Source: Sphingomonas donggukensis | Lineage (GTDB): Bacteria; Pseudomonadota; Alphaproteobacteria; Sphingomonadales; Sphingomonadaceae | DNA length: 64,000 nucleotides | Assembly (NCBI RefSeq): GCF_023674425.1 | Contig: NZ_CP098401.1 | Span: 1-64,000, forward strand | Direction of reading: 5' to 3' | Shown: one piece after another, positions 1 to 7,706 of the stretch | Layout of the letters: each line of letters starts with the position of its first letter | How positions within the stretch are numbered: the stretch's first letter is position 1 | Notes under the pieces: generated by a model | Told to the model about the DNA's origin: nothing | Seen by the model: the letters and a program-made list of their open reading frames with translations, nothing else | The model's database searches: none | Position numbers and translations under genes: made by a program

Positions 1-1
1 C

Positions 2-415
2 GGGGAGGAGTTGGAAGACGTCACCCTTACCGCGCATGTCTCCAAGGGCACCTACATCCGCTCGCTCGCGCGCGACATCGCCATCGCGCTCGGCACGGTC
101 GGGCACGTGACGATGCTTCGGCGGACGAAGGCCGGGCCGTTCGAGCTCGACGCCGCAATATCGCTGGACAAATTGGCGGAAAGCTCTAAGGCGCGCACGC
201 TTGAACAGGTGATCCTGCCATTGAGGGCGGGGCTGGACGACATCCCGGCTCTCTCCCTCGACCCCGACCAGGCAGGGGCGCTCCGCCAGGGGCGCGTTCT
301 GGCCGGGATTGCCACGGACGACGGCCTTCGTTTCGCGCTGCTGGGTGACATACCCGTCGCGCTGATCGAGGTCGCAGGCGGGGAAGCCCGCGTCGTCCGG
401 GGCTTCAACATTTGA
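2..415 (+). CDS. truB: tRNA pseudouridine(55) synthase, C-terminal part
   Basis: This is the C-terminal end of TruB, which makes pseudouridine 55 in the T-loop of tRNAs. The open frame runs in from the left window edge, so the start and the catalytic Asp lie outside. The segment with [15 protein letters not shown] and the following [17 protein letters not shown] is the typical TruB stretch that closes the catalytic domain. The last 60 or so residues match the small C-terminal domain. The frame stops 23 bases before rpsO, on the same strand, which is the common truB-rpsO-pnp arrangement. The in-frame TTG at base 11 is not the real start. Confidence 0.93.
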   Translation, partial: GEELEDVTLTAHVSKGTYIRSLARDIAIALGTVGHVTMLRRTKAGPFELDAAISLDKLAESSKARTLEQVILPLRAGLDDIPALSLDPDQAGALRQGRVLAGIATDDGLRFALLGDIPVALIEVAGGEARVVRGFNI

Positions 416-438
416 TACGATGTCGAGGACAGATATTC

Positions 439-708
439 ATGACGATTACCGCAGAGCGCAAGGACGCGCTGATCAAGGAACATGGCCGCGCCGAAGGCGA
501 CACCGGTTCCACCGAAGTGCAGGTCGCGATCCTGACCGAGCGCATCCGCAACCTGACCGAGCATTTCAAGGGCCACGCCAAGGACAACCATTCGCGTCGC
601 GGCCTGCTGATGATGGTCAACAAGCGTCGTTCGCTGCTCGACTATCTGCGCAAGACCGATGGCGAGCGTTACCTCGCCCTCATCGCGAAGCTCGGGCTTC
701 GCAAGTAA
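439..708 (+). CDS. rpsO: 30S ribosomal protein S15
   Basis: Ribosomal protein S15 is a primary 16S rRNA binder of the small-subunit platform. The product is 89 residues, the family's usual length, beginning [15 protein letters not shown] and ending in the conserved [12 protein letters not shown]. The [20 protein letters not shown] stretch is the rRNA-binding helix region. The ATG at 439 is chosen over an in-frame upstream ATG at 412 because it gives the standard S15 N-terminus and has a GAGGA sequence a few bases upstream. A GC-rich hairpin lies directly downstream, before pnp. Confidence 0.98.
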   Translation: MTITAERKDALIKEHGRAEGDTGSTEVQVAILTERIRNLTEHFKGHAKDNHSRRGLLMMVNKRRSLLDYLRKTDGERYLALIAKLGLRK

Positions 709-715
709 ACGGACG

Positions 716-737
716 CGGCGCCTTCGGGCGCCGTTTC
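716..737 (+). terminator. Hairpin after rpsO
   Basis: Seven-base perfect stem CGGCGCC/GGCGCCG closed by a TTCG tetraloop (716-733), followed by TTTCT. It starts 8 bases after the rpsO stop. It is a good intrinsic terminator or attenuator. In enterobacteria the rpsO-pnp spacer also carries the RNase III site for pnp autoregulation; no comparable long duplex was recognised here. Confidence 0.75.
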
Positions 738-862
738 TGCATTTCGGGCCCGTGCAATCCGGTGCGGGCCCGCCAGACGGACACATCCGTCGATACCGGG
801 CCGCAGATGCGACCCGTCAATGGCCCCGGCCGGCATAGGGCCGCCGGAGTGAAGGAAACTAC

Positions 863-3259
863 ATGTTCGATACCAAAAAAATCAGCATCCAGTGGGGCGA
901 CCAGACCCTGACGCTGGAAACGGGCCGCGTTGCCCGCCAGGCCGACGGCGCGGTCCTCGCGACGCTCGGCGAGACCGTCGTGCTGTGCGCGGTCACCGCC
1001 GCCAAGTCGGTCAAGGAAGGGCAGGACTTCTTCCCGCTCACCGTCCATTACCAGGAAAAGTTCTCGTCGTCGGGCCGTATCCCGGGCGGCTTCTTCAAGC
1101 GCGAGCGTGGCGCGACCGAGCGTGAGACGCTGGTCAGCCGCCTGATCGACCGCCCGCTGCGCCCGCTGTTCCCAGAGGGCTTCTATAACGAGGTCAACTG
1201 CATCGCGCAGGTGATGTCGTATGACGGCGAGAACGAGCCCGACCTGCTGGCGATGATCGCGGCGTCGGCGGCGATGACGCTGTCGGGCGTGCCCTTCATG
1301 GGCCCGATCGGCGCCGCGCGCGTCGGCTATCAGGACGGCGAGTATATCCTCAACCCGTCCGACACGCAGGTTGCCGAGGGCGAGCTGGACCTGATGGTCG
1401 CCGCCACCCAGGACGCGGTGATGATGGTGGAATCGGAAGCCAAGGAGCTTTCGGAGGACATCATGCTCGGCGCCGTCATGTTCGCCCACAAGGCGTCGCA
1501 GGACGTTATCGGCGCGATCATCAAGCTCGCTGAGCAGGCCGCGAAGGATCCGTGGGAACTGAAGGTCCAGGACGACAAGGCCGCGGTCAAGGCGACGCTG
1601 AAGAAGCTGATCGGCAAGGACCTCGAGGCCGCGTACAAGCTGACCGACAAGCAGGCGCGTCAGACCGCCATCAACGACGCCCGCACCAAGGCGCGCGAGG
1701 GCATGGCCGACCTGAAGGACAGCGATCCGCAGGCGTATCTGGCTTCGCTGAAGCTGGTGAAGAAGCTGGAGGCGGAGATCGTCCGCACCGCGATCCTGAA
1801 GACCGGCCGCCGTATCGACGGTCGCGACACGAAGACGGTCCGTCCGATCGACGCGGAAGTCCACTTCCTGCCGCGCGCGCACGGTTCGGCGCTGTTCACC
1901 CGCGGCGAGACCCAGACCATCGCGACGACGACGCTGGGCACCCGCGATGCCGAGCAGATGATCGATGGGCTGAACGGGCTCAGCTACCAGCACTTCATGC
2001 TGCACTATAACTTCCCGCCCTATTCGGTCGGTGAAGTCGGTCGCTTCGGGGCGCCGTCGCGTCGCGACGTCGGCCACGGCAAGCTCGCCTGGCGCGCGCT
2101 GCACGCAGTGCTGCCGACGAAGGAGGAGTTCCCGTACACGATCCGCGTGACGTCCGACATCACCGAGTCCAACGGCTCGTCGTCGATGGCGACGGTGTGC
2201 GGCGGTTCGCTGGCGCTGATGGATGCCGGCGTGCCGATCAAGCGTCCGGTCAGCGGCATCGCGATGGGCCTGATTCTGGAGGGCAAGGACTTCGCCGTCC
2301 TGTCCGACATCCTGGGTGACGAGGATCACCTGGGCGACATGGACTTCAAAGTCGCGGGCACGTCCGAGGGCATCACCTCGCTCCAGATGGACATCAAGAT
2401 CGCCGGCATCACCGAGGAGATCATGAAGGTCGCGCTGGCGCAGGCGCATGAGGGCCGCGCGCACATCCTGGGCGAGATGGCCAAGGCACTCGACCACACC
2501 CGCGAGCAGCTCAGCGAGCATGCCCCGCGCATCGAGACGTTCACGATCGACAAGTCGAAGATCCGTGAAGTCATCGGTACCGGCGGCAAGGTCATCCGCG
2601 AGATCGTCGCGACGACCGGCGCGAAGGTCGATATCGACGACGAGGGCGTCATCAAGGTGTCGTCGTCCGACACCAAGCAGATCGACGCCGCGATCGCATG
2701 GATCAAGGGCCTGGTCGAAGAGGCCGAGGTCGGCAAGATCTACACCGGCAAGGTCGTCAACCTGGTCGATTTCGGTGCGTTCGTGAACTTCATGGGCGGC
2801 AAGGACGGATTGGTCCACGTTTCCGAGATGCGCAACGAGCGTGTCGAGAAGGTGTCGGACGTCGTGTCCGAAGGCCAGGAAGTGAAGGTCAAGGTCCTCG
2901 AGATCGATCCGCGCGGCAAGGTTCGCCTGTCGATGCGCGTCGTCGACCAGGAAACCGGCGCCGAGCTGGAAGACACGCGTCCGGCGCGTGAGCCGCGCGA
3001 AGGCGGTGACCGTGGTCCGCGTGGCGATCGTGGCCCGCGTCGTGACGGCGGCGGCGATCGTGGCGGCGACCGCGGCGGTCGTGGTGGCGGCGACCGCGGC
3101 GGTGACCGTGGCCCGCGTCGCGAAGGCGGCGACCGCGATCGCGCACCGCGCGGCGAAGGCCGCGGGGATCGCGGCCCGCGTCGCGAGCGTGACGGCGGCA
3201 ACGATGACGGCCCCGCGCCGACCTTTGCCCCGGCGTTCCTGACCGGCGACAAGGACTAA
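863..3259 (+). CDS. pnp: Polyribonucleotide nucleotidyltransferase (PNPase)
   Basis: PNPase degrades RNA 3'-5' by phosphorolysis and can add tails; it is a degradosome component. Two RNase PH-like domains occupy roughly residues 1-545, including a [19 protein letters not shown] stretch of the active core. A KH domain follows (about 555-615, [11 protein letters not shown]) and then an S1 domain (about 620-695, [15 protein letters not shown]). After residue 704 there is an 85-residue tail rich in Gly, Arg and Asp, absent from E. coli PNPase (711 aa versus 798 here). The start ATG has AAGGAAA 5 bases upstream. The gene follows rpsO and ends in a strong terminator hairpin. Confidence 0.98.
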   Translation: MFDTKKISIQWGDQTLTLETGRVARQADGAVLATLGETVVLCAVTAAKSVKEGQDFFPLTVHYQEKFSSSGRIPGGFFKRERGATERETLVSRLIDRPLRPLFPEGFYNEVNCIAQVMSYDGENEPDLLAMIAASAAMTLSGVPFMGPIGAARVGYQDGEYILNPSDTQVAEGELDLMVAATQDAVMMVESEAKELSEDIMLGAVMFAHKASQDVIGAIIKLAEQAAKDPWELKVQDDKAAVKATLKKLIGKDLEAAYKLTDKQARQTAINDARTKAREGMADLKDSDPQAYLASLKLVKKLEAEIVRTAILKTGRRIDGRDTKTVRPIDAEVHFLPRAHGSALFTRGETQTIATTTLGTRDAEQMIDGLNGLSYQHFMLHYNFPPYSVGEVGRFGAPSRRDVGHGKLAWRALHAVLPTKEEFPYTIRVTSDITESNGSSSMATVCGGSLALMDAGVPIKRPVSGIAMGLILEGKDFAVLSDILGDEDHLGDMDFKVAGTSEGITSLQMDIKIAGITEEIMKVALAQAHEGRAHILGEMAKALDHTREQLSEHAPRIETFTIDKSKIREVIGTGGKVIREIVATTGAKVDIDDEGVIKVSSSDTKQIDAAIAWIKGLVEEAEVGKIYTGKVVNLVDFGAFVNFMGGKDGLVHVSEMRNERVEKVSDVVSEGQEVKVKVLEIDPRGKVRLSMRVVDQETGAELEDTRPAREPREGGDRGPRGDRGPRRDGGGDRGGDRGGRGGGDRGGDRGPRREGGDRDRAPRGEGRGDRGPRRERDGGNDDGPAPTFAPAFLTGDKD

Positions 3260-3290
3260 GCGTCAGGTTGTCATGACCGCGTGAAACAGG

Positions 3291-3323
3291 CGGGGCTCGG
3301 ACGGTATCGTCCGGGCCCCGTTT
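3291..3323 (+). terminator. Intrinsic terminator after pnp
   Basis: A 13-base-pair stem CGGGGCTCGGACG/CGTCCGGGCCCCG with one G-T pair and a GTAT loop (3291-3320), followed by TTT and a second TTT shortly after. It lies 31 bases beyond the pnp stop. Confidence 0.85.
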
Positions 3324-3430
3324 GCGTTTCGGGCACTGCGATGTACCGGCTGCCCAAAATGCCGTGGGTTTTGTCGCGTTGATCGGGAGGCGGCGACGGC
3401 GCTGGGTGCGAGAAAATATGTCCGTCCCCG

Positions 3431-3784
3431 CTACTTGGCCCCTGCTATCCCGCCGCGCGCCGCGCGCCGCGTTCCGGCGATGGTGTGGGCGATCTCGTCC
3501 GCGGTAATGTCCAGCGAGGCGCCGGGGGTGTCCTCGAGATTGCCGGCGATCCGCGCAGCCATCGCGCGGTTGCCGCACTGGATCAGCGCGTCCTCCAGCA
3601 CTTCGGTGCGCAGCAGCCGGGCAAGTTCCTCGGCCTGCTGGGTCCAGCGATCGAAATCCTGGAGCGCGACCGGGTGCCGTTCCAGCACCGCCGCATCGTC
3701 GGCAAGGCGTCCGCCGAGCGCCGCGAACTCGGCGCTCAGCCGGTCGAGCTCCAGCGCGATCGCCGCTTGCCACCGTTGCCTCAC
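3431..3784 (-). CDS. Hypothetical helical protein, 117 aa
   Basis: I do not recognise this protein. It is hydrophilic and probably all-helical, with long amphipathic stretches such as DALIQCGNRAMAARIAGNLE and no signal peptide or membrane segment. The GTG start at 3784 is supported by GGAGGG six bases upstream, a stronger ribosome site than most genes here have. It stands alone between the pnp terminator and a divergently transcribed regulator. Overlapping plus-strand frames are rich in Pro, Arg and Ser and read like shadows. Confidence 0.6.
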   Translation of the reverse strand: MRQRWQAAIALELDRLSAEFAALGGRLADDAAVLERHPVALQDFDRWTQQAEELARLLRTEVLEDALIQCGNRAMAARIAGNLEDTPGASLDITADEIAHTIAGTRRAARGGIAGAK

Positions 3785-3901
3785 GCGCGTCCCTCCACCC
3801 CGTCTTCGTTGAGCGTCGAGTGGCCGAGACGCGGTGCAGCGGACAAGTGATGTGCATACTCACTTTGATCACCCGACGAATACCGACCGATCGTTTCGAG
3901 T

Positions 3902-3914
3902 TATCGATACGATA
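3902..3914. promoter_or_regulatory. Short palindrome upstream of the two-winged-helix regulator
   Basis: TATCG-ATA-CGATA, a perfect 5-3-5 inverted repeat about 20 bases before the first possible regulator start and inside the divergent spacer (3785-3934). It could be an operator for autoregulation, but it is short and its function is inferred from position alone. Confidence 0.25.
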
Positions 3915-3934
3915 GCGTAGCGTCTTCGGGGGTA

Positions 3935-4891
3935 GTGTGCGTGCAGTCTCGATCTAAGGAAAGTCGGCTCATTGGCCGCGTGGCCACCGAGATGCAATTT
4001 GGCGCGCTGGTCGATACCAATATCACGTTACGCAGTCTGGACGACGCCCGGCCGATCACTATCGACCGGATCGTCTTCTTCGTCGTGGTGCTGTGCGAGA
4101 CTGCCCGCGGCGAAGCCGTGCCCGCCGACGGCGGCGAGCGCGACGGCGTCAGCATCAATGCCGCCGCCGCGTCGCTCGGGCGATCGTTCGAAACGGCACG
4201 CCGCCATGTCAACGGACTGATCGCCGATGGCCTGTGCGAGCGCGTCGGGCGTGCGGTGCGGGTGCGGCCCGACGTGCTGGCCAGCGACCCGGTCCAGCGC
4301 CTGCTGACGCGTTTCCACGACCGGCTGGTGCGGATGGTGTACGAACTGGGGCGGCTGGGCGTGACGCCGCCGGCGAGCCGACCGGACGCGGCCTATGATC
4401 CCGCTCACGGCATCGGCATCGCGCTCGGCCTGGCGCTGTCGCCGTTCGAGCCCGAATGCGCAGGACGCGCGTCTTGGAACGAGATGGTGGTCCTGAACGC
4501 GATCATCAGCGCCAACATTCGCGCCGTCACCTTCGATCGCGAGATGGCGCAGCATTATGCCGGTATCGACGACGCGCCGCCCGACGCGGTGCGGCGCCCG
4601 GTGACTGCGGCGTCGGTCGCGCAGGCGCTGAACCTGCCGTATCCGACGGTGCGCCGCCATATCGGCGCGCTGGCCGCGGCGTCGCTGGTGAAGCGACGGG
4701 AGGGTGGGTATGTCGTCGCGCAGGCGACCGTAGAGACCGAGGCGTTCGTCCACATGGGGCTGGTGTCCGCCCGCAACGCGATGACCGCGGTCGAGCGGCT
4801 GGCGCGGGCCGGGTTCGACGTCGAACGCCCCGCGCGCCATTATCTGGTCGCGCCGATCGATCCAATTCCCTTCGCCGGGCGCCGCTGGTAG
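3935..4891 (+). CDS. Transcriptional regulator with two winged-helix units
   Basis: A 318-residue probable DNA-binding regulator. Two segments look like winged helix-turn-helix units: residues 72-112, with SLGRSFETARRHVNGLIADG, and residues 222-262, with ALNLPYPTVRRHIGALAAAS. Both carry the pattern TxRRHxxxLxxxxLxxR, so they may come from an internal duplication. No ligand-binding or receiver domain was recognised. The start is uncertain: GTG at 3935, GTG at 3941 (better spaced from GGGGG at 3928) or ATG at 3992 are all in frame. It ends 34 bases before a beta-lactamase-like gene on the same strand, so control of that pair is plausible but unproven. Confidence 0.75.
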   Translation: MCVQSRSKESRLIGRVATEMQFGALVDTNITLRSLDDARPITIDRIVFFVVVLCETARGEAVPADGGERDGVSINAAAASLGRSFETARRHVNGLIADGLCERVGRAVRVRPDVLASDPVQRLLTRFHDRLVRMVYELGRLGVTPPASRPDAAYDPAHGIGIALGLALSPFEPECAGRASWNEMVVLNAIISANIRAVTFDREMAQHYAGIDDAPPDAVRRPVTAASVAQALNLPYPTVRRHIGALAAASLVKRREGGYVVAQATVETEAFVHMGLVSARNAMTAVERLARAGFDVERPARHYLVAPIDPIPFAGRRW

Positions 4892-4925
4892 CGTCGTCGT
4901 CGAACGGGCATTTGGGGGCGAGACG

Positions 4926-5927
4926 ATGCGGGAACTGCGATGGCTGGCGGCGGCAGTGGCGACCGCGACACTGGTCGCCGCGCCGACGGTTGCACAATCG
5001 GTCGCCCACACATCTTCGGCGCAGGTGGAGCGCGAGATTGCGCGCGTCGCCCGCATGCCTGCCGGCAAGGTCGGCGTAGTTGCGACCGACCTGGACAGCG
5101 GCGCGACGTTGTCGGTGAACGCCGACCAACGGTTTCCGATGGCGAGCGCGGTGAAGGTCGCGATCGCGGCGGCGTGGCTCGATGGCGTGGATCGCGGCGC
5201 GTGGAGCCTGACGACGATGTACCCACTCGACGAGGGGATGCGCGTGCGGTCGGACGGGATCACCGACACGCTGCCGCACCCCGGCGTCGCACTGTCGGGC
5301 GCGAATCTGGTCGAGCTGTCGCTGACGGTCAGCGACAATACCGCGACCGACATGCTGCTGAAAGCGGTCGGCGGGCCGGCGGCGGTGACGCGGTGGCTGG
5401 CGGCGAAGGGTGTCGCCGGGCAGCGCGTCGACCGCAGCATCGCGCGGCTGCTGATTGACGTGAGCGGCCATAAGCCCGACCCGGCACTCGCCGACGGGCC
5501 GGCGCTTGGCACCTTCATGCCGGTCGAGCCGTGGAAGTCGGACGATGAGAAATGGCCGGTCAACGCCGCGTTTGATGCCGACCCGCGCGACAGCACGACT
5601 CCCGCGGCGATGGCGCAGTTGCTCGTCGGGCTGCACAAGGGCGGCTGGCTGGAACCGGCGACGACGCGGTTCCTGTGGGACGTGCTGGCGCGGTGCAAGA
5701 CCGGGGGCAAGCGGGTGAAGGCACTGCTGCCCGCGGGCACGCCATGGGCGCACAAGACGGGCACGCTGCCGGGGATTTCGAACGACGTGGGCGTGATGAC
5801 GCTGCCCAACGGGCACCGCGTCGCGCTGGCGGTGCTGTCTTACGGCGAGGCCGACCCGGCGAAGCGCGACGCGCGGATCGCCGAGATCGGGCGGATCGTG
5901 TTCGACGGGCTGGCCCTACAGAAGTGA
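4926..5927 (+). CDS. Class A beta-lactamase-like serine hydrolase with atypical omega loop
   Basis: An exported 333-residue protein of the class A beta-lactamase fold. The signal peptide spans about residues 1-23 (ATLVAAPTVAQS). The SxxK motif is S74-AVK77, SDN is at 136-138, KTG at 277-279, and DPRDSTTP (219-226) matches the conserved stretch after the omega loop. The deacylating Glu166 is missing: where TEM-type enzymes read LDRWEPELN this protein reads VDRSIARLL, with Ile172 in the Glu position. About 37 extra residues follow before DPRDSTTP. It may be a peptidase, esterase or penicillin-binding protein-like enzyme, not an efficient beta-lactamase. GGGGGCGAG precedes the ATG. Its stop overlaps the next gene. 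Confidence 0.85.
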   Translation: MRELRWLAAAVATATLVAAPTVAQSVAHTSSAQVEREIARVARMPAGKVGVVATDLDSGATLSVNADQRFPMASAVKVAIAAAWLDGVDRGAWSLTTMYPLDEGMRVRSDGITDTLPHPGVALSGANLVELSLTVSDNTATDMLLKAVGGPAAVTRWLAAKGVAGQRVDRSIARLLIDVSGHKPDPALADGPALGTFMPVEPWKSDDEKWPVNAAFDADPRDSTTPAAMAQLLVGLHKGGWLEPATTRFLWDVLARCKTGGKRVKALLPAGTPWAHKTGTLPGISNDVGVMTLPNGHRVALAVLSYGEADPAKRDARIAEIGRIVFDGLALQK

Positions 5928-7063
5928 GGGCGTTGCTGCTCCTGCTCGCGCTGTCGGCGTGCGCGACGCGGCCGGCCGAGGTGCGGGTCGGGTTCGATAC
6001 GCGCGGCATCACCGCGACGCACGCACGTGGGGCGGCGGATCGCGCGACCAGGCGGCGGGTGACGGTCGACGATCCGGTGCGCGTCGCCAGCATTTCGAAA
6101 CTGGTGGTGGCGCTCGGCGTGATGCGGCTGGTCGAAGCGGGGACGCTGGACCTCGACGCCGATGTGTCCGACCGGCTCGGCTGGCGGCTGCGCAATCCGG
6201 CGTTTCCCGACACGCCGATCACGCTCAGGCTGCTGCTGTCGCACCGATCGAGCCTGACCGACGGGATCGACTATATCGTGCCGCTGGGCGTGCGGATGCA
6301 GGATGCCGTCGGCGATGCGAAGGCGTGGGACGGGGCGCACGCGCCGGGGGCGTATTTCCGGTATGCGAACCTCAATTTCGGGGTGGTCGCGAGCGTGATC
6401 GAGGCGGCGACCGGGGATCGGTTCGACCGGGTGATGGTGCGCGAGGTGATGGCGCCGCTGAAGCTCGACGCCTGCTACAATTGGGGCGCGGGGTGCAGCG
6501 AAGCGGCGGTGGCGCGCGCGGTGGTGCTGTACCGCGCCAACGGAGAGGTCGCGCGCGACGATCTCCACGGGCGACGCCCGGACTGCCCGGTGGTGGCGAA
6601 GGCAGGATGTGACCTGGCCGGATATCGTGCGGGTGAGAATGGCGCGATCTTCTCGCCGCAAGGGGGCCTCAGGATTTCGATGCGCGATCTCGCCACGATC
6701 GGGGGGATGCTGCTGCGGCGTGGCGACGGGTTCCTGACCCCCAAGTCGATCGCGACGATCGAGGCGGCGGCTTGGGTATTCGACGGCGCCAACGGGGACA
6801 CGGCGCGGGGTTTCTACTGCCGCTACGGACTCGCCACGCAGACGCTGCCGACCCGCGCGCCGGGATGCGAGGATGACCTGTTCGCCGACGGCGCGACATG
6901 GGTGGGGCACGCCGGGGAGGCCTATGCGGTGCGCTCCGGCCTGTGGATCGACCGCGCACGCGGGCGCGGCGTTGCCTTCTTCGCGAGCGGGGTGACGGAC
7001 GGCAGCAAGGGCCGGTCGCGATTTTCGAAGGAAGAGGAGCGGTTGGCGCGCGCCGCGCGTTGA
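5924..7063 (+). CDS. Serine hydrolase, class C beta-lactamase family lipoprotein
   Basis: A 379-residue protein of the beta-lactamase class C/D-Ala-D-Ala carboxypeptidase/esterase superfamily. The GTG start overlaps the previous stop as GTGA, so translation is probably coupled. The N-terminus is short and hydrophobic, with lipobox L10-S-A-C13, predicting a lipoprotein. Catalytic motifs are S56-IS-K59 (SxxK), Y147-A-N149 (YxN) and a late GHAG. Several Cys residues in the second half (for example around CYNWGAGC) suggest disulfides in the periplasm. The frame stays open further upstream, but that stretch lies within the preceding gene and lacks a signal sequence. Confidence 0.82.
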   Translation: MRALLLLLALSACATRPAEVRVGFDTRGITATHARGAADRATRRRVTVDDPVRVASISKLVVALGVMRLVEAGTLDLDADVSDRLGWRLRNPAFPDTPITLRLLLSHRSSLTDGIDYIVPLGVRMQDAVGDAKAWDGAHAPGAYFRYANLNFGVVASVIEAATGDRFDRVMVREVMAPLKLDACYNWGAGCSEAAVARAVVLYRANGEVARDDLHGRRPDCPVVAKAGCDLAGYRAGENGAIFSPQGGLRISMRDLATIGGMLLRRGDGFLTPKSIATIEAAAWVFDGANGDTARGFYCRYGLATQTLPTRAPGCEDDLFADGATWVGHAGEAYAVRSGLWIDRARGRGVAFFASGVTDGSKGRSRFSKEEERLARAAR

Positions 7064-7070
7064 GCGCGCG

Positions 7071-7343
7071 ATGACCGACCCGATCGCCGACCTGCAGCGC
7101 CGCATGAACGCGGCCGCCGCCGCGCTCGATTTCGAGACGGCATCGCGGCTGCGCGACGAACTCAGCATCCTGCGCACAGCCGGGGGCGACTCGGCGGAGG
7201 CGATCGACACAGCGGGGCTGACCCGGCAGCAGCCGGGTGCGATGGGCCTGGGCACCAGCCAGCAGCGCATGGAGCCGCCGACCGGCTGGGTGAAGCCGAA
7301 GAAACCCGACCCGATGACCCGCGGGCGGTCGCGGCGACGCTGA
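7071..7343 (+). CDS. UvrB/UvrC-motif (UVR) small protein
   Basis: A 90-residue protein whose N-terminal 35 residues (IADLQRRMNAAAAALDFETA) match the UVR motif, a helical hairpin shared by UvrB, UvrC and ClpC-associated proteins. The rest is a basic, Pro-rich tail ending in RGRSRRR. The ATG lies 7 bases after the preceding hydrolase stop, so it is probably cotranscribed. A role in DNA repair or protein-protein contact is only suggested by the motif. Confidence 0.75.
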   Translation: MTDPIADLQRRMNAAAAALDFETASRLRDELSILRTAGGDSAEAIDTAGLTRQQPGAMGLGTSQQRMEPPTGWVKPKKPDPMTRGRSRRR

Positions 7344-7706
7344 TCCTGCGCGTCGAACCCGTCCGCCCGCGTACCTATCCACAGAATTCCGCCGCCCGGC
7401 GCCCGAGTGTGGCCACGCGGCCACGCTGCCCGTGTTGACGCGGATTAAGGGTTTCGAAACACTGGTCGCTTCGACCGCGAGTCGCTGGGTCCACATCGGA
7501 TCTTTCGCCGTCGGTGTCAGGGGGCGAGCGTGCAGCGTGGCGTGTGGCAGGCGTGGGGTTGGGCGGCGAAGCGTGCCGTCATCACCGCGTCACATGCCGC
7601 CGATACCGCGACGCCCGATCATCTTGCTTCATCACATCCCGGTGCCGCGCCGTGGGCTTCGTCCACGCCGGTACCGGTCGCTCATTGAAAAAGGACAGAG
7701 TGTTCC
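7344..7706. other. 363-base leader upstream of the giant RTX protein gene
   Basis: No convincing gene is seen here. The stretch contains a perfect 6-4-6 inverted repeat (7409-7424, GTGGCC/GGCCAC), a possible -35 element TTGACG at 7435 with only a poor -10 match (AACACT at 7458), and AAGGA at 7691 as the ribosome site of the next gene. The long untranslated leader suggests regulation before translation, but no known RNA motif was recognised. Confidence 0.4.
7409..7424. promoter_or_regulatory. Inverted repeat in the RTX gene leader
   Basis: GTGGCC-ACGC-GGCCAC, 11 bases before a TTGACG hexamer. This could be a regulator-binding site or a small hairpin. Assignment rests only on symmetry and position. 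Confidence 0.3.

Noticed and set aside
680..2818. 712-codon open frame antisense to pnp
   Set aside because: It mirrors pnp codon by codon, its product is an Arg/Asp/Leu-rich shadow with no known domain, and it runs through the pnp promoter side. High-GC genes commonly produce such frames.
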